Origin: Ensifer sp. USDA 6670 | GTDB lineage: Bacteria; Pseudomonadota; Alphaproteobacteria; Rhizobiales; Rhizobiaceae | Assembly (NCBI GenBank): GCA_000421085.1 | Contig: ATWE01000011.1 | Span: 62,001 to 126,000 of the forward strand | DNA length: 64,000 bases | Direction: 5' to 3' | Shown here: piece by piece, positions 16,664 to 26,250 of the stretch | Numbering within the stretch: the stretch's first letter is position 1 | Layout of the letters: every line of letters starts with the position of its first letter | Program-made: the position numbers and the translations under genes | Notes under the pieces: generated by a model | Seen by the model: only the letters and a program-made list of their open reading frames with translations | What the model was told of the DNA's origin: nothing | Database searches by the model: none

Positions 16664-19126
16664 ATGACTGAAACTGCACTCGAAAAACTCGTCATCGTCG
16701 GCAACGGCATGGCTCCGGGCCGGATGCTGGAAGAGCTCTTCGAAAAGGCGCCCGGGCGCTATGCCGTGACGATCTTCAACGCCGAGCCGCGCGTCAATTA
16801 CGACCGCATCATGCTCTCGCCGGTGCTATCCGGCGAGAAGGAGTATGAAGAGATCATCATCCATGGCGACGGATGGTACATCAAGCACGGCATCACCCTC
16901 TACAAGGGCCACAAGATCATGGCGATCGATCGCGGCGCCAAGACCGTCACCTCCGACCACGGCGTCACGGAAAGCTATGACAAGCTGGTGATCGCCACCG
17001 GTTCGGTGCCCTTCATCATTCCCGTGCCGGGCAAGGAACTGCGCGGCGTCATCACCTATCGCGACCTCGACGATGTGCAGGCGATGCTGCTCGCGGCCCA
17101 ATCGCGCGAAAAGGCCGTCGTCATCGGTGGCGGCCTGCTCGGGCTGGAGGCGGCAGCGGGTCTTCAGGCACGCGGCATGGACGTCACCGTTCTGCATGTC
17201 ATGCCGACGCTGATGGAACGCCAGCTCGATCCGGCCGCAGGCTACCTCCTGCAGAAGGCCGTCGAAGAGCGCGGCATCAAGGTCGTCACCAAGGCGAACA
17301 CGAAGCGCATCCTCGGCGAGGAGAAGGTCGAGGGCATCGAACTCGACGACGGCCGGATCATTCCGGCGACACTGGTCGTGATGGCTGTCGGTATCCGGCC
17401 GAATGCCGGTCTTGCCAAGGAGGCCGGGCTGGCCGTCAATCGCGGCATCGTCGTCGACGCCGGCATGCAGACGTCCGACGGGGACATCATGGCGCTCGGC
17501 GAATGTGCCGAAGTCGGCGGCATGGTCTACGGCCTCGTCGCGCCCCTTTACGAAATGGCGCGCGTCGCCGCCTCCCACCTCGCCGGCGACCGTCGCGCCG
17601 CCTTCGCGCATTCCGACACGCCGACGAAATTGAAAGTGACGGGCATCAACCTCTATTCGGTCGGCGATTTCGCCGATGCCGACGGACGCGAGGAGATCGT
17701 CCTGCGCGATGCCACCGCCGGCATCTACAAGCGGCTCGTACTGAAAGACAACCGCATCATCGGCACCGTGCTCTATGGCGACACCGCCGACGGTGCCTGG
17801 TTCAACGACCTTTTGAAGCGCGGCACCGACATCTCCGAAATGCGCGACACCCTTATCTTCGGCCAGGCCTACCAGGGAGGATCTCCGCTGGACCCTACGG
17901 CGGCCGTTGCAGCCTTGCCGGATGATGCGGAAATCTGCGGCTGCAACGGCGTGTGCAAGGGCAAGATCGTCGGAGCGATCACCTCCAAGGGCCTGACCTC
18001 GCTCGACGACGTGCGCGCCCACACCAAGGCTTCCGCCTCCTGCGGCTCCTGCACCGGTCTGGTCGAGCAGATCATGTCGCTGACGCTCGGCGACACCTAC
18101 AATCCGGCTGCGGTGCAGCCGATGTGCAACTGCACCGATCTCGGTCATGACGACGTGCGCCGCCTGATCAAGGCGAAGAAGCTGAAGTCCATTCCCGCCG
18201 TCATGCAGGAACTGGAATGGAAGACCTCCTGCGGCTGTGCGAAGTGTCGCCCCGCCCTCAATTATTACCTCGTCTGCGACTGGCCGGACGAATATGCCGA
18301 CGATTACCAGTCGCGCTTCATCAACGAGCGCGTCCACGCCAATATCCAGAAGGACGGCACCTATTCCGTCGTACCCCGCATGTGGGGCGGCGTCACCAAT
18401 TCGAAGGAACTTCGCGCCATTGCCGATGTCGTCGACAAGTTCAACGTGCCGCTGGTGAAGGTGACCGGCGGTCAGCGCATCGACCTCCTCGGCATCGAGA
18501 AGGAGGATCTGCCCGCCGTCTGGGCCGATCTCGGTCAGGCGGGCTTCGTTTCTGGCCAGGCCTACGCCAAGGGGCTCAGAACGGTGAAGACCTGCGTCGG
18601 CTCCGATTGGTGCCGCTTTGGCACGCAGGATTCGACCGGCCTCGGCATCCGCATCGAGAAATTCATGTGGGGCTCCTGGACGCCGGCCAAGCTGAAGATG
18701 GCCGTCTCCGGCTGCCCGCGCAATTGCGCCGAGGCGACCTGCAAGGACGTCGGGGTCATCTGCGTCGACTCCGGCTTCGAGATCCATTTCGCAGGCGCCG
18801 CCGGCCTCGACATCAAGGGCACCGAGGTTCTGGGTCTGGTCAGGACCGAGGACGAGGCGCTCGAACATATCGTCGCGCTGACGCAGATGTATCGCGAGCA
18901 GGCCCGTTATCTCGAGCGCATCTACAAATGGGCAAAGCGCGTCGGCCTGGACGAAATCCACCGGCAGATCATGGACGATACGGAAAAGCGCAGGGCCTAT
19001 TTCGACCGCTTCGTCTTCAGCCAGAAATTCGCCCAGGTCGATCCTTGGTCGGAACGGGTCTCCGGCAAGGACAAGCACGAGTTCCGGCCGATGGCGACGG
19101 TCGGCTTCAATCAGGCAGCGGAGTAA
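16664..19126 (+). CDS. nirB: Assimilatory nitrite reductase [NAD(P)H], large subunit
   Basis: About 820 residues. It reduces nitrite to ammonium with NAD(P)H in the cytoplasm. Domains in order: FAD/NAD(P)-binding oxidoreductase (VIVGNGMAPGRM; second Rossmann motif VVIGGGLLGLEAA), BFD-like [2Fe-2S] region starting at C425 (CGCNGVCKGK, then CGSCTG), a second Cys-rich region (CNCTDLG, CGCAKC), ferredoxin-like half domain, and the siroheme/[4Fe-4S] domain with C644-x5-C650 (CVGSDWC) and C684-x3-C688 (CPRNC). GGAGTG precedes the ATG. It is first in nirB-nirD-narB-cysG and is driven by the sigma-54 promoter upstream. Confidence 0.97.
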   Translation: MTETALEKLVIVGNGMAPGRMLEELFEKAPGRYAVTIFNAEPRVNYDRIMLSPVLSGEKEYEEIIIHGDGWYIKHGITLYKGHKIMAIDRGAKTVTSDHGVTESYDKLVIATGSVPFIIPVPGKELRGVITYRDLDDVQAMLLAAQSREKAVVIGGGLLGLEAAAGLQARGMDVTVLHVMPTLMERQLDPAAGYLLQKAVEERGIKVVTKANTKRILGEEKVEGIELDDGRIIPATLVVMAVGIRPNAGLAKEAGLAVNRGIVVDAGMQTSDGDIMALGECAEVGGMVYGLVAPLYEMARVAASHLAGDRRAAFAHSDTPTKLKVTGINLYSVGDFADADGREEIVLRDATAGIYKRLVLKDNRIIGTVLYGDTADGAWFNDLLKRGTDISEMRDTLIFGQAYQGGSPLDPTAAVAALPDDAEICGCNGVCKGKIVGAITSKGLTSLDDVRAHTKASASCGSCTGLVEQIMSLTLGDTYNPAAVQPMCNCTDLGHDDVRRLIKAKKLKSIPAVMQELEWKTSCGCAKCRPALNYYLVCDWPDEYADDYQSRFINERVHANIQKDGTYSVVPRMWGGVTNSKELRAIADVVDKFNVPLVKVTGGQRIDLLGIEKEDLPAVWADLGQAGFVSGQAYAKGLRTVKTCVGSDWCRFGTQDSTGLGIRIEKFMWGSWTPAKLKMAVSGCPRNCAEATCKDVGVICVDSGFEIHFAGAAGLDIKGTEVLGLVRTEDEALEHIVALTQMYREQARYLERIYKWAKRVGLDEIHRQIMDDTEKRRAYFDRFVFSQKFAQVDPWSERVSGKDKHEFRPMATVGFNQAAE

Positions 19127-19129
19127 TCG

Positions 19130-19468
19130 ATGACGATGAACTGGATTGCAATTGGCGACATCAACGACATCCCGCTGCGCGGCGCCCGCTGCGTCAGGAC
19201 GCCCACAGGCAAGATCGCGGTCTTCCGGACCGCCGAGAACGAGGTCTTCGCGATCGAGGACCATTGCCCGCACAAGGGCGGCCCTCTTTCCCAGGGAATC
19301 GTGCACGGCACGGCCGTCACCTGCCCGCTGCACAATTGGGTAATCTCGCTCGAGACCGGCAAGGCGCTCGGTGCCGACGAAGGCGAGGTGCGCACGATCC
19401 CCATCCGTAACGACAATGGCGCGCTGTTCGTCGCTCTCGAGAACCTCGCACTGGCAGCGGCGGAATAA
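19130..19468 (+). CDS. nirD: Nitrite reductase small subunit, Rieske-like
   Basis: About 112 residues, a single Rieske-type [2Fe-2S] fold. The ligand boxes are intact: CPHKGGP (C and H) and CPLHNW (C and H). NirD of many bacteria lacks these ligands, whereas this one keeps all four, so a real Rieske cluster is likely. It partners NirB, whose stop is 3 bases upstream, and narB follows after 2 bases. It probably helps electron flow to the siroheme centre or stabilises the complex. Confidence 0.95.
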   Translation: MTMNWIAIGDINDIPLRGARCVRTPTGKIAVFRTAENEVFAIEDHCPHKGGPLSQGIVHGTAVTCPLHNWVISLETGKALGADEGEVRTIPIRNDNGALFVALENLALAAAE

Positions 19469-19470
19469 GA

Positions 19471-22128
19471 ATGGCGCAAGAGGTCAAGACCACCTGCCCC
19501 TATTGCGGAGTCGGCTGCGGCGTCATTGCCCGCGTGGGAGATGACGGCGCAGTAAGCGTCAAGGGCGATCCGGACCATCCCGCCAATTTCGGAAGACTCT
19601 GTTCGAAAGGATCGGCGCTCGCCGAGACCCTCGACCTCGACGGCCGCCTCCTTCACCCGGAAATCGGCGGCCGTCGCGCAGGCTGGAGCGAGGCGCTCGA
19701 TCTCGTTGCCGAACGCTTTTCGCGCAGTATCGCCGAGCACGGTCCCGATTCGGTTGCCTTCTACGTCTCGGGACAATTGCTGACGGAGGACTATTACATC
19801 GCCAACAAGTTGATGAAGGGTTTCATCGGCTCGGCGAATATCGACACCAATTCCCGGCTCTGCATGTCCTCCTCCGTCGCGGGTCATCGCCGGGCCTTCG
19901 GTTCCGACACCGTGCCGGGCGCTTACGAGGACCTGGAACTCGCCGAACTCGTGGTGTTGACGGGTTCCAATCTGGCCTGGTGCCATCCGGTACTCTATCA
20001 ACGCCTCTCCGCAGCCAAGGCAAACCGCCCGGAGATGAAGATCGTCGTCATCGACCCCCGCCGGACGATGACCGCGGACATCGCCGACATGCATCTGGCG
20101 CTCGCGCCCGACGGAGACGTCGCCCTCTTCAACGGCCTGCTTGCCCATCTCGCCGCAAGCGGTGCGGTCGACCGAAACTACGTCTCGAATTATACGAGCG
20201 GCTTCGACGAGGCCGTCGCGACCGCATCCAGTCTCGACCTTCCCGCACTTTCCAAGGCGACCGGGCTGACAGCGACGCAGCTTCGCGCCTTCTTCCGACT
20301 CTTCGAGAAGACCGAAAAGGTCGTGACCTGTTACAGCCAGGGGGTAAACCAGTCTGCCGTCGGGACCGACAAGGTCAATGCCATCATCAACTGCCATCTT
20401 GCGACCGGCCGCATCGGCCGGGCGGGCATGGGACCCTTCTCGCTGACCGGGCAACCCAATGCGATGGGCGGGCGAGAGGTCGGGGGACTGGCAAATATGC
20501 TTGCCGCCCATATGGATATCGAGAAATCGCTCCACCGGGATCAGGTACGGCGCTTCTGGGGCGCGCCGTCCGTGGCGAGCAAGCCCGGCCTCAAGGCGGT
20601 GGACATGTTCCGCGCGGTCGCAGACGGGCGCATCAAGGCGCTGTGGATCATGGCGACGAACCCGGTCGTCTCGATGCCCGACGCCAATGCCGTCGAAGCG
20701 GCGATCAAAGCCTGCCCGTTCGTGGTCGTCTCCGACATCGTCAGAGATACCGACACGGCCCGCCACGCCCACGTGCTCCTGCCCTCGCTCGGCTGGGGCG
20801 AGAAGGACGGTACGGTCACCAATTCCGAGCGCCGCATCTCGCGCCAGCGCGCCTTTCTCGCAGCCCCCGGCGATGCGCGGCCCGACTGGTGGCAGCTCGC
20901 CGAAGTCGGACGGCGCATGGGCTTCGCCGCCGCCTTCACCCATAGTTCGCCAGCCGAGATCTTCGCGGAGCATGCCGGGCTTTCGGGGTTCGAAAACGAA
21001 GGACGCCGCGATTTCGACATCAGCGCCCATGCGGAGATCGACGCCCCTGCCTATGACGGACTGAGGCCATTTCAGTGGCCGCAGCCCAAGGGCAGTGTGC
21101 CGCAGAAGAAACGGTTCTTTGCCGAGGGCGCATTCTATCATCCGGATGGCCGCGCGCGCCTCGTCGCCGTCGAGGTGCCACGGCCAAGAAGCGCCGACGA
21201 TGCCTTCCGCTTCACGCTCAACACCGGCCGGGTGCGTGACCACTGGCATACAATGACGCGCACGGGCAAGAGCGCCCGGCTGTCGGGCCATCTCGCCGAG
21301 CCCTTCGTCGAGATTCATCCGTGTGACGCACAGGCAGCCGGCATCAGCGACGCCGACCTCGTCACTCTGGAAAGTCCGCACGGGGAGGCAATCGTCCGGG
21401 CGCTGGTCACCGACCGCCAGGCGGAAGGCAATCTCTTCGTGCCCATGCATTGGAACGACCAGTTCGCCTCAAGGGCGCGGATCGATGCGCTGATCGCGCC
21501 GGTCACCGACCCGGTCTCCGGCCAGCCGGCGTCGAAGAACATGCCGGTCCGTGCGAGCCGCTTTCCGGGCGCCGCCTATGGTTTCGCGGTTTCGGCGCGT
21601 AAACCTCAGGAACTAGACGCCGCCTACTGGGCGCTCGCCAGGGCAGAGGGCGGGTGGCGGATGGAACTCGCCTTCGCCGAAACGAATGCCGACTGGATCG
21701 ACTGGTGCCGGAAGACCTTTGCGATCGCCGCCGAGAGCGAACCGATCGGCTATACGGACCGCAGTTCAGGCGAGCTTCGCCTTGCCTTTTTCGAAGCGGA
21801 TCGGCTGCTCGCCACCCTGTTTCTTTCTCCGCGGCCGGTCGCCGTCGCGCGCAGCTGGGCGGTGTCGCAACTCGGCGCTTCGCACCACAATCTCGCCAGG
21901 CGCTTCGCGGTTACCGCCGGTCGCCCGGGCGCCGACACGCCCGATCCGGGCGCGACCGTCTGCTCGTGCTTCAGCGTCGGCGTCAACCAGATCACTGCCG
22001 CCGTCCGCGACGGTTGCCACAGCGTCGAAGCGGTGGGCGAGAGGCTCAGCGCCGGCACCAATTGCGGCTCCTGCCGCGCCGAGATCAGGGGGATCATAAA
22101 TGGCTGCCTCACCCTCGCTGCGGAGTGA
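19471..22128 (+). CDS. narB: Assimilatory nitrate reductase, catalytic subunit
   Basis: About 885 residues. It reduces nitrate to nitrite at a Mo-bis-MGD centre. The N-terminal [4Fe-4S] binding site is CPYCGVGC (C9, C12, C16) with a fourth Cys in LCSKG. Molybdopterin oxidoreductase and dinucleotide-binding domains follow (TGRIGRAGMGPFSLTGQPNA; MHWNDQFA). A C-terminal BFD-like [2Fe-2S] domain begins at C831 (CSCFSVGV, then NCGSC), as in NasA/NarB types that take electrons from NAD(P)H-linked partners. No separate electron-transfer subunit gene is present, so this domain or NirB may serve. Also named nasA. The 3' end overlaps cysG by 29 bases. Confidence 0.95.
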   Translation: MAQEVKTTCPYCGVGCGVIARVGDDGAVSVKGDPDHPANFGRLCSKGSALAETLDLDGRLLHPEIGGRRAGWSEALDLVAERFSRSIAEHGPDSVAFYVSGQLLTEDYYIANKLMKGFIGSANIDTNSRLCMSSSVAGHRRAFGSDTVPGAYEDLELAELVVLTGSNLAWCHPVLYQRLSAAKANRPEMKIVVIDPRRTMTADIADMHLALAPDGDVALFNGLLAHLAASGAVDRNYVSNYTSGFDEAVATASSLDLPALSKATGLTATQLRAFFRLFEKTEKVVTCYSQGVNQSAVGTDKVNAIINCHLATGRIGRAGMGPFSLTGQPNAMGGREVGGLANMLAAHMDIEKSLHRDQVRRFWGAPSVASKPGLKAVDMFRAVADGRIKALWIMATNPVVSMPDANAVEAAIKACPFVVVSDIVRDTDTARHAHVLLPSLGWGEKDGTVTNSERRISRQRAFLAAPGDARPDWWQLAEVGRRMGFAAAFTHSSPAEIFAEHAGLSGFENEGRRDFDISAHAEIDAPAYDGLRPFQWPQPKGSVPQKKRFFAEGAFYHPDGRARLVAVEVPRPRSADDAFRFTLNTGRVRDHWHTMTRTGKSARLSGHLAEPFVEIHPCDAQAAGISDADLVTLESPHGEAIVRALVTDRQAEGNLFVPMHWNDQFASRARIDALIAPVTDPVSGQPASKNMPVRASRFPGAAYGFAVSARKPQELDAAYWALARAEGGWRMELAFAETNADWIDWCRKTFAIAAESEPIGYTDRSSGELRLAFFEADRLLATLFLSPRPVAVARSWAVSQLGASHHNLARRFAVTAGRPGADTPDPGATVCSCFSVGVNQITAAVRDGCHSVEAVGERLSAGTNCGSCRAEIRGIINGCLTLAAE

Positions 22129-23233
22129 TCTGGCCCAAAAGGCTCAGCGCGTGACCGCACTCGCGACGCTGCCGCTCTTCTGGTCCCTGAACGGCAAACA
22201 GGCCGTCGTCGTCGGCGGCAGCGATGCGGCCGCCTGGAAGGCCGAACTGCTGGCGGCCTGCGGCGCGGAAGTTCACGTCTACGCGCCACATGCGTCGCTG
22301 AGCGACCTTTTCCTCGGCCTCCTCGCCCGTGGGCCTGCGCATGAGCACGGCTTGCTCATTCACCACGACCTGGCGTGGCATGAGGGTGTTTTTCGCGATG
22401 CGGCAATCGCCATTGCCGATTGCGACGATCAGTCCGACGCAGAAGCATTCTTCCGAGCCGGGCGGAGCGCCGGCGTGCCCGTCAACGTCATCGACAAACC
22501 GGCCTACTGTGCGTTCCAGTTCGGATCGATCGTGAACCGCTCGCCCGTGGTCGTTGCGATCTCGACGGATGGCGCGGCACCGATCCTGGCACAGGCGATC
22601 CGCCGGCGGATCGAAGCCCTGCTGCCGCCGGCACTCAAAAAGTGGGCGACGGTGGCGCAGGCGATCCGCGATCGCGTGAATGCGCGCCTGAAACCTGGTT
22701 CCGCGCGCCGCGCCTTCTGGGAGCGCTTCGTCGACCGGGTCTTTCTGGATACACCGGAGGAGGGTGTAGAGACGCGGCTGATGGCTGAGGCGGACCGTCT
22801 GGTCACGCGTCCCTCCGCCATCGGCCGCGTCACCATCGTCGGCGCCGGGCCCGGCGACGCGGAACTCCTCACCTTGAAGGCGGTTCGCGCCCTGCAAGCC
22901 GCCGACGTGATCCTCTTTGACGAATGGATCCCGGACGATGTCCTGGAACTGGCGCGCCGGGAGGCAAGGCGCGTCCCCGTCGCGCCGAGCGCCAAGGGTC
23001 GAAGCGGAGACATCGCGGCTCTCATTGGGCAAGGGAAACACGTGGTGCGCCTTCGGTCCGGCAACCCGATGGCGCTTGCCGGTGCCGTCGAGGAGATCGC
23101 AGCGCTTGAACGCCTTGGAATTCCTGTCGAGATCGTGCCGGGTGTCGAGGCGGCACCTTGCCGTTCCGACGTGATCCAGGTGGCCTTCCGCAGGAGGGAG
23201 GTCTCGCAAGCGGGCCTGCGCGCTGCCCATTGA
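22100..23233 (+). CDS. cysG: Siroheme synthase with truncated methyltransferase domain
   Basis: About 377 residues against roughly 460 for full CysG. The N-terminal precorrin-2 dehydrogenase/ferrochelatase part is present (KQAVVVGGSDAAAWKAELL, then the dimerisation region RRRIEALLPP). The C-terminal uroporphyrinogen methyltransferase begins correctly (VGAGPGDAELLTLKAVRALQ) but stops soon after VEIVPGVEAAP, losing about 100 residues, and the usual GDPFVFGRGGEE motif is replaced by GNPMALAGAVEE. So the siroheme-forming half is probably functional and the methyltransferase half probably not; a separate enzyme would be needed. Start overlaps narB by 29 bases. Siroheme is the cofactor of NirB, which explains its place. 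Confidence 0.85.
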   Translation: MAASPSLRSDLAQKAQRVTALATLPLFWSLNGKQAVVVGGSDAAAWKAELLAACGAEVHVYAPHASLSDLFLGLLARGPAHEHGLLIHHDLAWHEGVFRDAAIAIADCDDQSDAEAFFRAGRSAGVPVNVIDKPAYCAFQFGSIVNRSPVVVAISTDGAAPILAQAIRRRIEALLPPALKKWATVAQAIRDRVNARLKPGSARRAFWERFVDRVFLDTPEEGVETRLMAEADRLVTRPSAIGRVTIVGAGPGDAELLTLKAVRALQAADVILFDEWIPDDVLELARREARRVPVAPSAKGRSGDIAALIGQGKHVVRLRSGNPMALAGAVEEIAALERLGIPVEIVPGVEAAPCRSDVIQVAFRRREVSQAGLRAAH

Positions 23234-23256
23234 TCAGATCGCGCGAACGCAACCGC

Positions 23257-23742
23257 TCAGGAGGCGGAACCCGCGGAACTGTCGGCGTTCCGCAAATCCT
23301 CCAGCCGGTCGATGAACGGCCGTTGCGAAACATTTATCTTGCCGCGCGCCTCTTCGAGCGTGAACCATCCGGCGCGGTCGACCTCCGGGAAGACCTGCAT
23401 CCTGCCGCTCCGTGGCGGCCACTCTGTCTCGAACACGTTGCTGCGCAGGCTGGCTACGTCGAATTCGCTCTCATGCGCATAGGCCGTGACGAGTTTGCCG
23501 CCCTTCTGGCGCTCCTCGCCGAGAAACTCCAAGGGGCCCGCTAGCGCGATGCCGGTCTCCTCGAGGAACTCCCGGCGCGCAGCGGCTTCCGGCTCTTCAT
23601 CGGGATCATACTCGCCCTTCGGGATCGACCAGGCGCCGAGGTCTCTGTTCGCCCAGAAAGGCCCGCCCGGATGGACGAGCAGAACCAGGAGGTTGCCCGC
23701 CTCGTATCGATAAAGCAGAACGCCCGCGCTTTTCTTCGGCAT
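23257..23742 (-). CDS. Nudix hydrolase
   Basis: About 161 residues. The Nudix box G-x5-E-x7-REUxEExGU is complete: GEYDPDEEPEAAARREFLEETG. The ATG at 23742 (MPKKSAGVLLYRYE) begins right at the fold; the frame upstream runs into an intergenic repeat. Members with this N-terminus (KKSAGVLLYR) hydrolyse nucleoside diphosphate derivatives such as NTPs or diadenosine polyphosphates. The gene is convergent with cysG, 23 bases apart. Specific substrate unknown. Confidence 0.9.
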   Translation of the reverse strand: MPKKSAGVLLYRYEAGNLLVLLVHPGGPFWANRDLGAWSIPKGEYDPDEEPEAAARREFLEETGIALAGPLEFLGEERQKGGKLVTAYAHESEFDVASLRSNVFETEWPPRSGRMQVFPEVDRAGWFTLEEARGKINVSQRPFIDRLEDLRNADSSAGSAS

Positions 23743-23746
23743 TTTC

Positions 23747-23857
23747 GACCTGTCTGTTTGAAACGGCCGGTTTTCCGCCCGCGTTCCGCGTCTCAACCTC
23801 TTGGAATCGATCCCGTTCATGCTTTTAGCCCCCCCGACTAAAAGCATCGTGATCTAG
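23747..23857. repeat. Dispersed palindromic repeat, long form, copy 2
   Basis: Contains the shared segments TTTTCCGCCCGC, CGCGTCTCAACCTCTTGGAA, CGTTCATG and GCATCGTGATC found again at 55096-55208. The inner pair CTTTTAG/CTAAAAG flanks a C7 run. It sits between the Nudix and slipin genes and may end the slipin transcript. Confidence 0.65.
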
Positions 23858-24624
23858 GAGGAACCCTCCTTCTTCGTCGCCAGCATGTCGGCGATCTCCA
23901 TCGGGAACGGGAAGATTATCGTCGAGTTCTTTTCGCCGGCGATGACATTCAAGGTGCTGAGATAGCGCAATTGCATCGCCTGTGGTTTTCGGGCGAGAAT
24001 TTCGGCCGCTTCCAGCAGTTTCGCCGCGGCCTGCTGCTCGCCCTCGGCATTGATGACCTTGGCGCGCCTTTCGCGTTCGGCCTCGGCCTGGCGCGCGATC
24101 GCCCGGATCATCGATTCGTTGATGTCGACATGCTTGATCTCGACGGTAGCGACCTTGATGCCCCAAGCGTCGGTCTGCACGTCGAGGATCTTCTGGATGT
24201 CCTCGTTCAGACGGTCGCGCTCCGCCAGCATCTCGTCCAGATCGTGCTTGCCGAGCACGGATCTCAGCGTCGTCTGGGCGAGCTGGCTCGTCGCGGCCAT
24301 GAAATCCTCGACCTGGATCGTCGATTTCTCCGCGTCGATGACCCGGAAATAGATCACGGCACTGACCCGCACCGAAACATTGTCGCGCGAGATCACGTCC
24401 TGGCTCGGCACGTCGAGAACGCGGGTCCTGAGATCGACGCGCACCATCTGCTGCACATAGGGAAGGAGCAGGATCAGCCCCGGTCCCTTGACGCCGGTGA
24501 AACGGCCGAGCGTGAAGATCACGCCGCGTTCATATTCCCTGAGGATCCTGATCGCATAGGCGACGACGATCAGCAGGAATAGGAGCGCGGCCGCAAAGGG
24601 CGCAAGATTTCCAAGCCAGGTCAT
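23854..24624 (-). CDS. Slipin / stomatin-like SPFH membrane protein
   Basis: About 256 residues. One N-terminal hydrophobic segment (APFAAALLFLLIVVAYAIRI) is followed by an SPFH/Band 7 domain (RGVIFTLGRFTGVKGPGLIL; TTLRSVLGKHDLDEML) and an alanine/glutamate-rich helical region (ARQAEAERERRAKVINAEGE) for oligomerisation. Slipins form membrane microdomain scaffolds. It is transcribed just after an NfeD-type protease gene, the standard partnership in bacteria and archaea, where the protease cleaves the C-terminal hydrophobic part of the slipin. Confidence 0.92.
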   Translation of the reverse strand: MTWLGNLAPFAAALLFLLIVVAYAIRILREYERGVIFTLGRFTGVKGPGLILLLPYVQQMVRVDLRTRVLDVPSQDVISRDNVSVRVSAVIYFRVIDAEKSTIQVEDFMAATSQLAQTTLRSVLGKHDLDEMLAERDRLNEDIQKILDVQTDAWGIKVATVEIKHVDINESMIRAIARQAEAERERRAKVINAEGEQQAAAKLLEAAEILARKPQAMQLRYLSTLNVIAGEKNSTIIFPFPMEIADMLATKKEGSS

Positions 24625-24700
24625 GGGCGGTCTCCTTTTCCTGCGTGATCGATTGGGTAGCTAACGCTGGACGTGGGCGGGAAACCGCGGACGCTTTTCA

Positions 24701-26068
24701 TCATCCCGCTCCAGCTGGCTTGCGCGCCACCTTGAGCGTGAGGCCCTCCCGGCCGACGACCATGACGTCCTCTCCCGGTCCAAGCGATTCGTTGCTGACG
24801 GCTCTCCACCGCTCGCCGTGAGCGATCACGTAGCCGTCCGCTCCCGCCCAACTGTCGACCTTGCCGGAGATGCCGATCATTTCCTCCGCGCCGGTGGCGA
24901 CCTTGTGCCGGCGCGACACAAGTGCGAGACGGGCGACCAGCAGACTGAAAGCCAGGCTGGCTATCGCAATACCGCTCAGTGCAGGCCAGGACACCTGCAG
25001 TCCGGGCATGTCCGTGTCGAAGAGAATGGCAGCGCCCAGCACCAGGGCCACGGTGCCGCCAAGGCCGAGCACGCCGAAAGAGGGCGCATGCGCCTCCGCC
25101 ACCAGCAGCCCCGCTCCGAGGAGGATGAGGGCGACGCCGGCATAGCTCACCGGCAGCACTGCAAGCGCGTAGAGACCGAGCAGGAGGCTTATGCCGCCGA
25201 TCGTACCCGGCACTACTGTGCCGGGCGCAAGAAACTCGAAGATGAGTCCGTATATTCCGACCATCATCAGGAGCAGTGCGACGTTCGGATTGGTGATCAC
25301 CGACAGCAGCCGCGTCCGCCAATCCGGCGGCAGATCCACTATGGCGAGCCCGGATGTATCGAGCCGGACGTCGGATTGGCCGATGCGGACGGGGCGGCCG
25401 TGGGCCTGCTTCAAAAGGTCGTCGACGCTGACGGCCGTGAAGTCGATGACCTGCTCGCGCGCGGCTGCGGCGGAGGAAAGGCTCGCGGCCTCGCGCACCG
25501 CCCGCTCCGCCCAGTCGACATTGCGGTTGCGCAATTCCGCGAGGCCGCGGATATAGGCGACCGCATCGTTGATGAGTTTCGCTTCGCCGGCATTGGCCGG
25601 TTTGCGAGTTTCCGGCTTGTCCGGTTCGCCCGTTTTTTCCTCGCCTTCCTGCTCGTCATCGCGAAACAGTCCTCCGCCGATGGCGATTGGCGTCGCGGCG
25701 CCCAGATTCGTTCCCGGCGCCATGGCCGCAATGTGACTCGCATACAGAATATAGGTGCCGGCGCTTGCCGCCCGCGCTCCGCTGGGCGAGACGAAACTCG
25801 CGACCGCCACGGGCGAATCGAGGATGGCGCGGATGATGTCGCGCATCGACGAATCCAGTCCGCCGGGCGTGTCCATCTGCAGGACCACCAGCGCGGCGCC
25901 GCGATCCCTGGCCTGTTGAAGGCCGCGCGTTACATATTCTGCCGCGGCGGGGCTGATGGCGCCGTTGACGTGCAGGACAATTGCCGTGCGCTCGGCTCCG
26001 GGCACCGGCGTGACAGGAAATGCGAAGGCCGACAGGAGACTGAACAACAGGATGAGGATGCGGGCCAT
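24701..26068 (-). CDS. NfeD-type membrane serine protease (ClpP class)
   Basis: About 455 residues. Signal or anchor MARILILLFSLLSAFAFP, then a ClpP/SppA-like protease domain with MDTPGGLDSSMRDI and the nucleophile serine in ARAASAGTYILYASH; the general-base lysine is probably in AKLINDAVAY. Four to six membrane spans and a C-terminal OB-fold NfeD domain (GISGKVDSWAGADGYVIAHG) complete it. The frame is open to 26158, but ATG 26068 gives a clean signal sequence. It lies 76 bases upstream of the slipin gene, its expected partner. Confidence 0.9.
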   Translation of the reverse strand: MARILILLFSLLSAFAFPVTPVPGAERTAIVLHVNGAISPAAAEYVTRGLQQARDRGAALVVLQMDTPGGLDSSMRDIIRAILDSPVAVASFVSPSGARAASAGTYILYASHIAAMAPGTNLGAATPIAIGGGLFRDDEQEGEEKTGEPDKPETRKPANAGEAKLINDAVAYIRGLAELRNRNVDWAERAVREAASLSSAAAAREQVIDFTAVSVDDLLKQAHGRPVRIGQSDVRLDTSGLAIVDLPPDWRTRLLSVITNPNVALLLMMVGIYGLIFEFLAPGTVVPGTIGGISLLLGLYALAVLPVSYAGVALILLGAGLLVAEAHAPSFGVLGLGGTVALVLGAAILFDTDMPGLQVSWPALSGIAIASLAFSLLVARLALVSRRHKVATGAEEMIGISGKVDSWAGADGYVIAHGERWRAVSNESLGPGEDVMVVGREGLTLKVARKPAGAG

Positions 26069-26250
26069 TCGCCGTCGATACCTCACGGCTTCTCGTCTGC
26101 GGGCGCAGGCGATAGCCGCAAACCACCTCGCCCGCTCCACCTTTCGTCGAAAAATCAACGCATCCTAATATAGTGCAGAATCGCGGAAAGCGTAAGCGAT
26201 GCCGCAGAAATGCTGCCGCAGAAGTTGCATCGGCGTTGCCGCGCGGGTCG

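Noticed and set aside
16826-19333. 835-residue minus-strand frame
   Set aside because: Antisense to nirB and nirD, whose cofactor motifs are unmistakable; long opposite frames are expected in GC-rich DNA.
19111-21450. 779-residue minus-strand frame
   Set aside because: Antisense to narB; composition is typical of a shadow frame with no recognisable domain.
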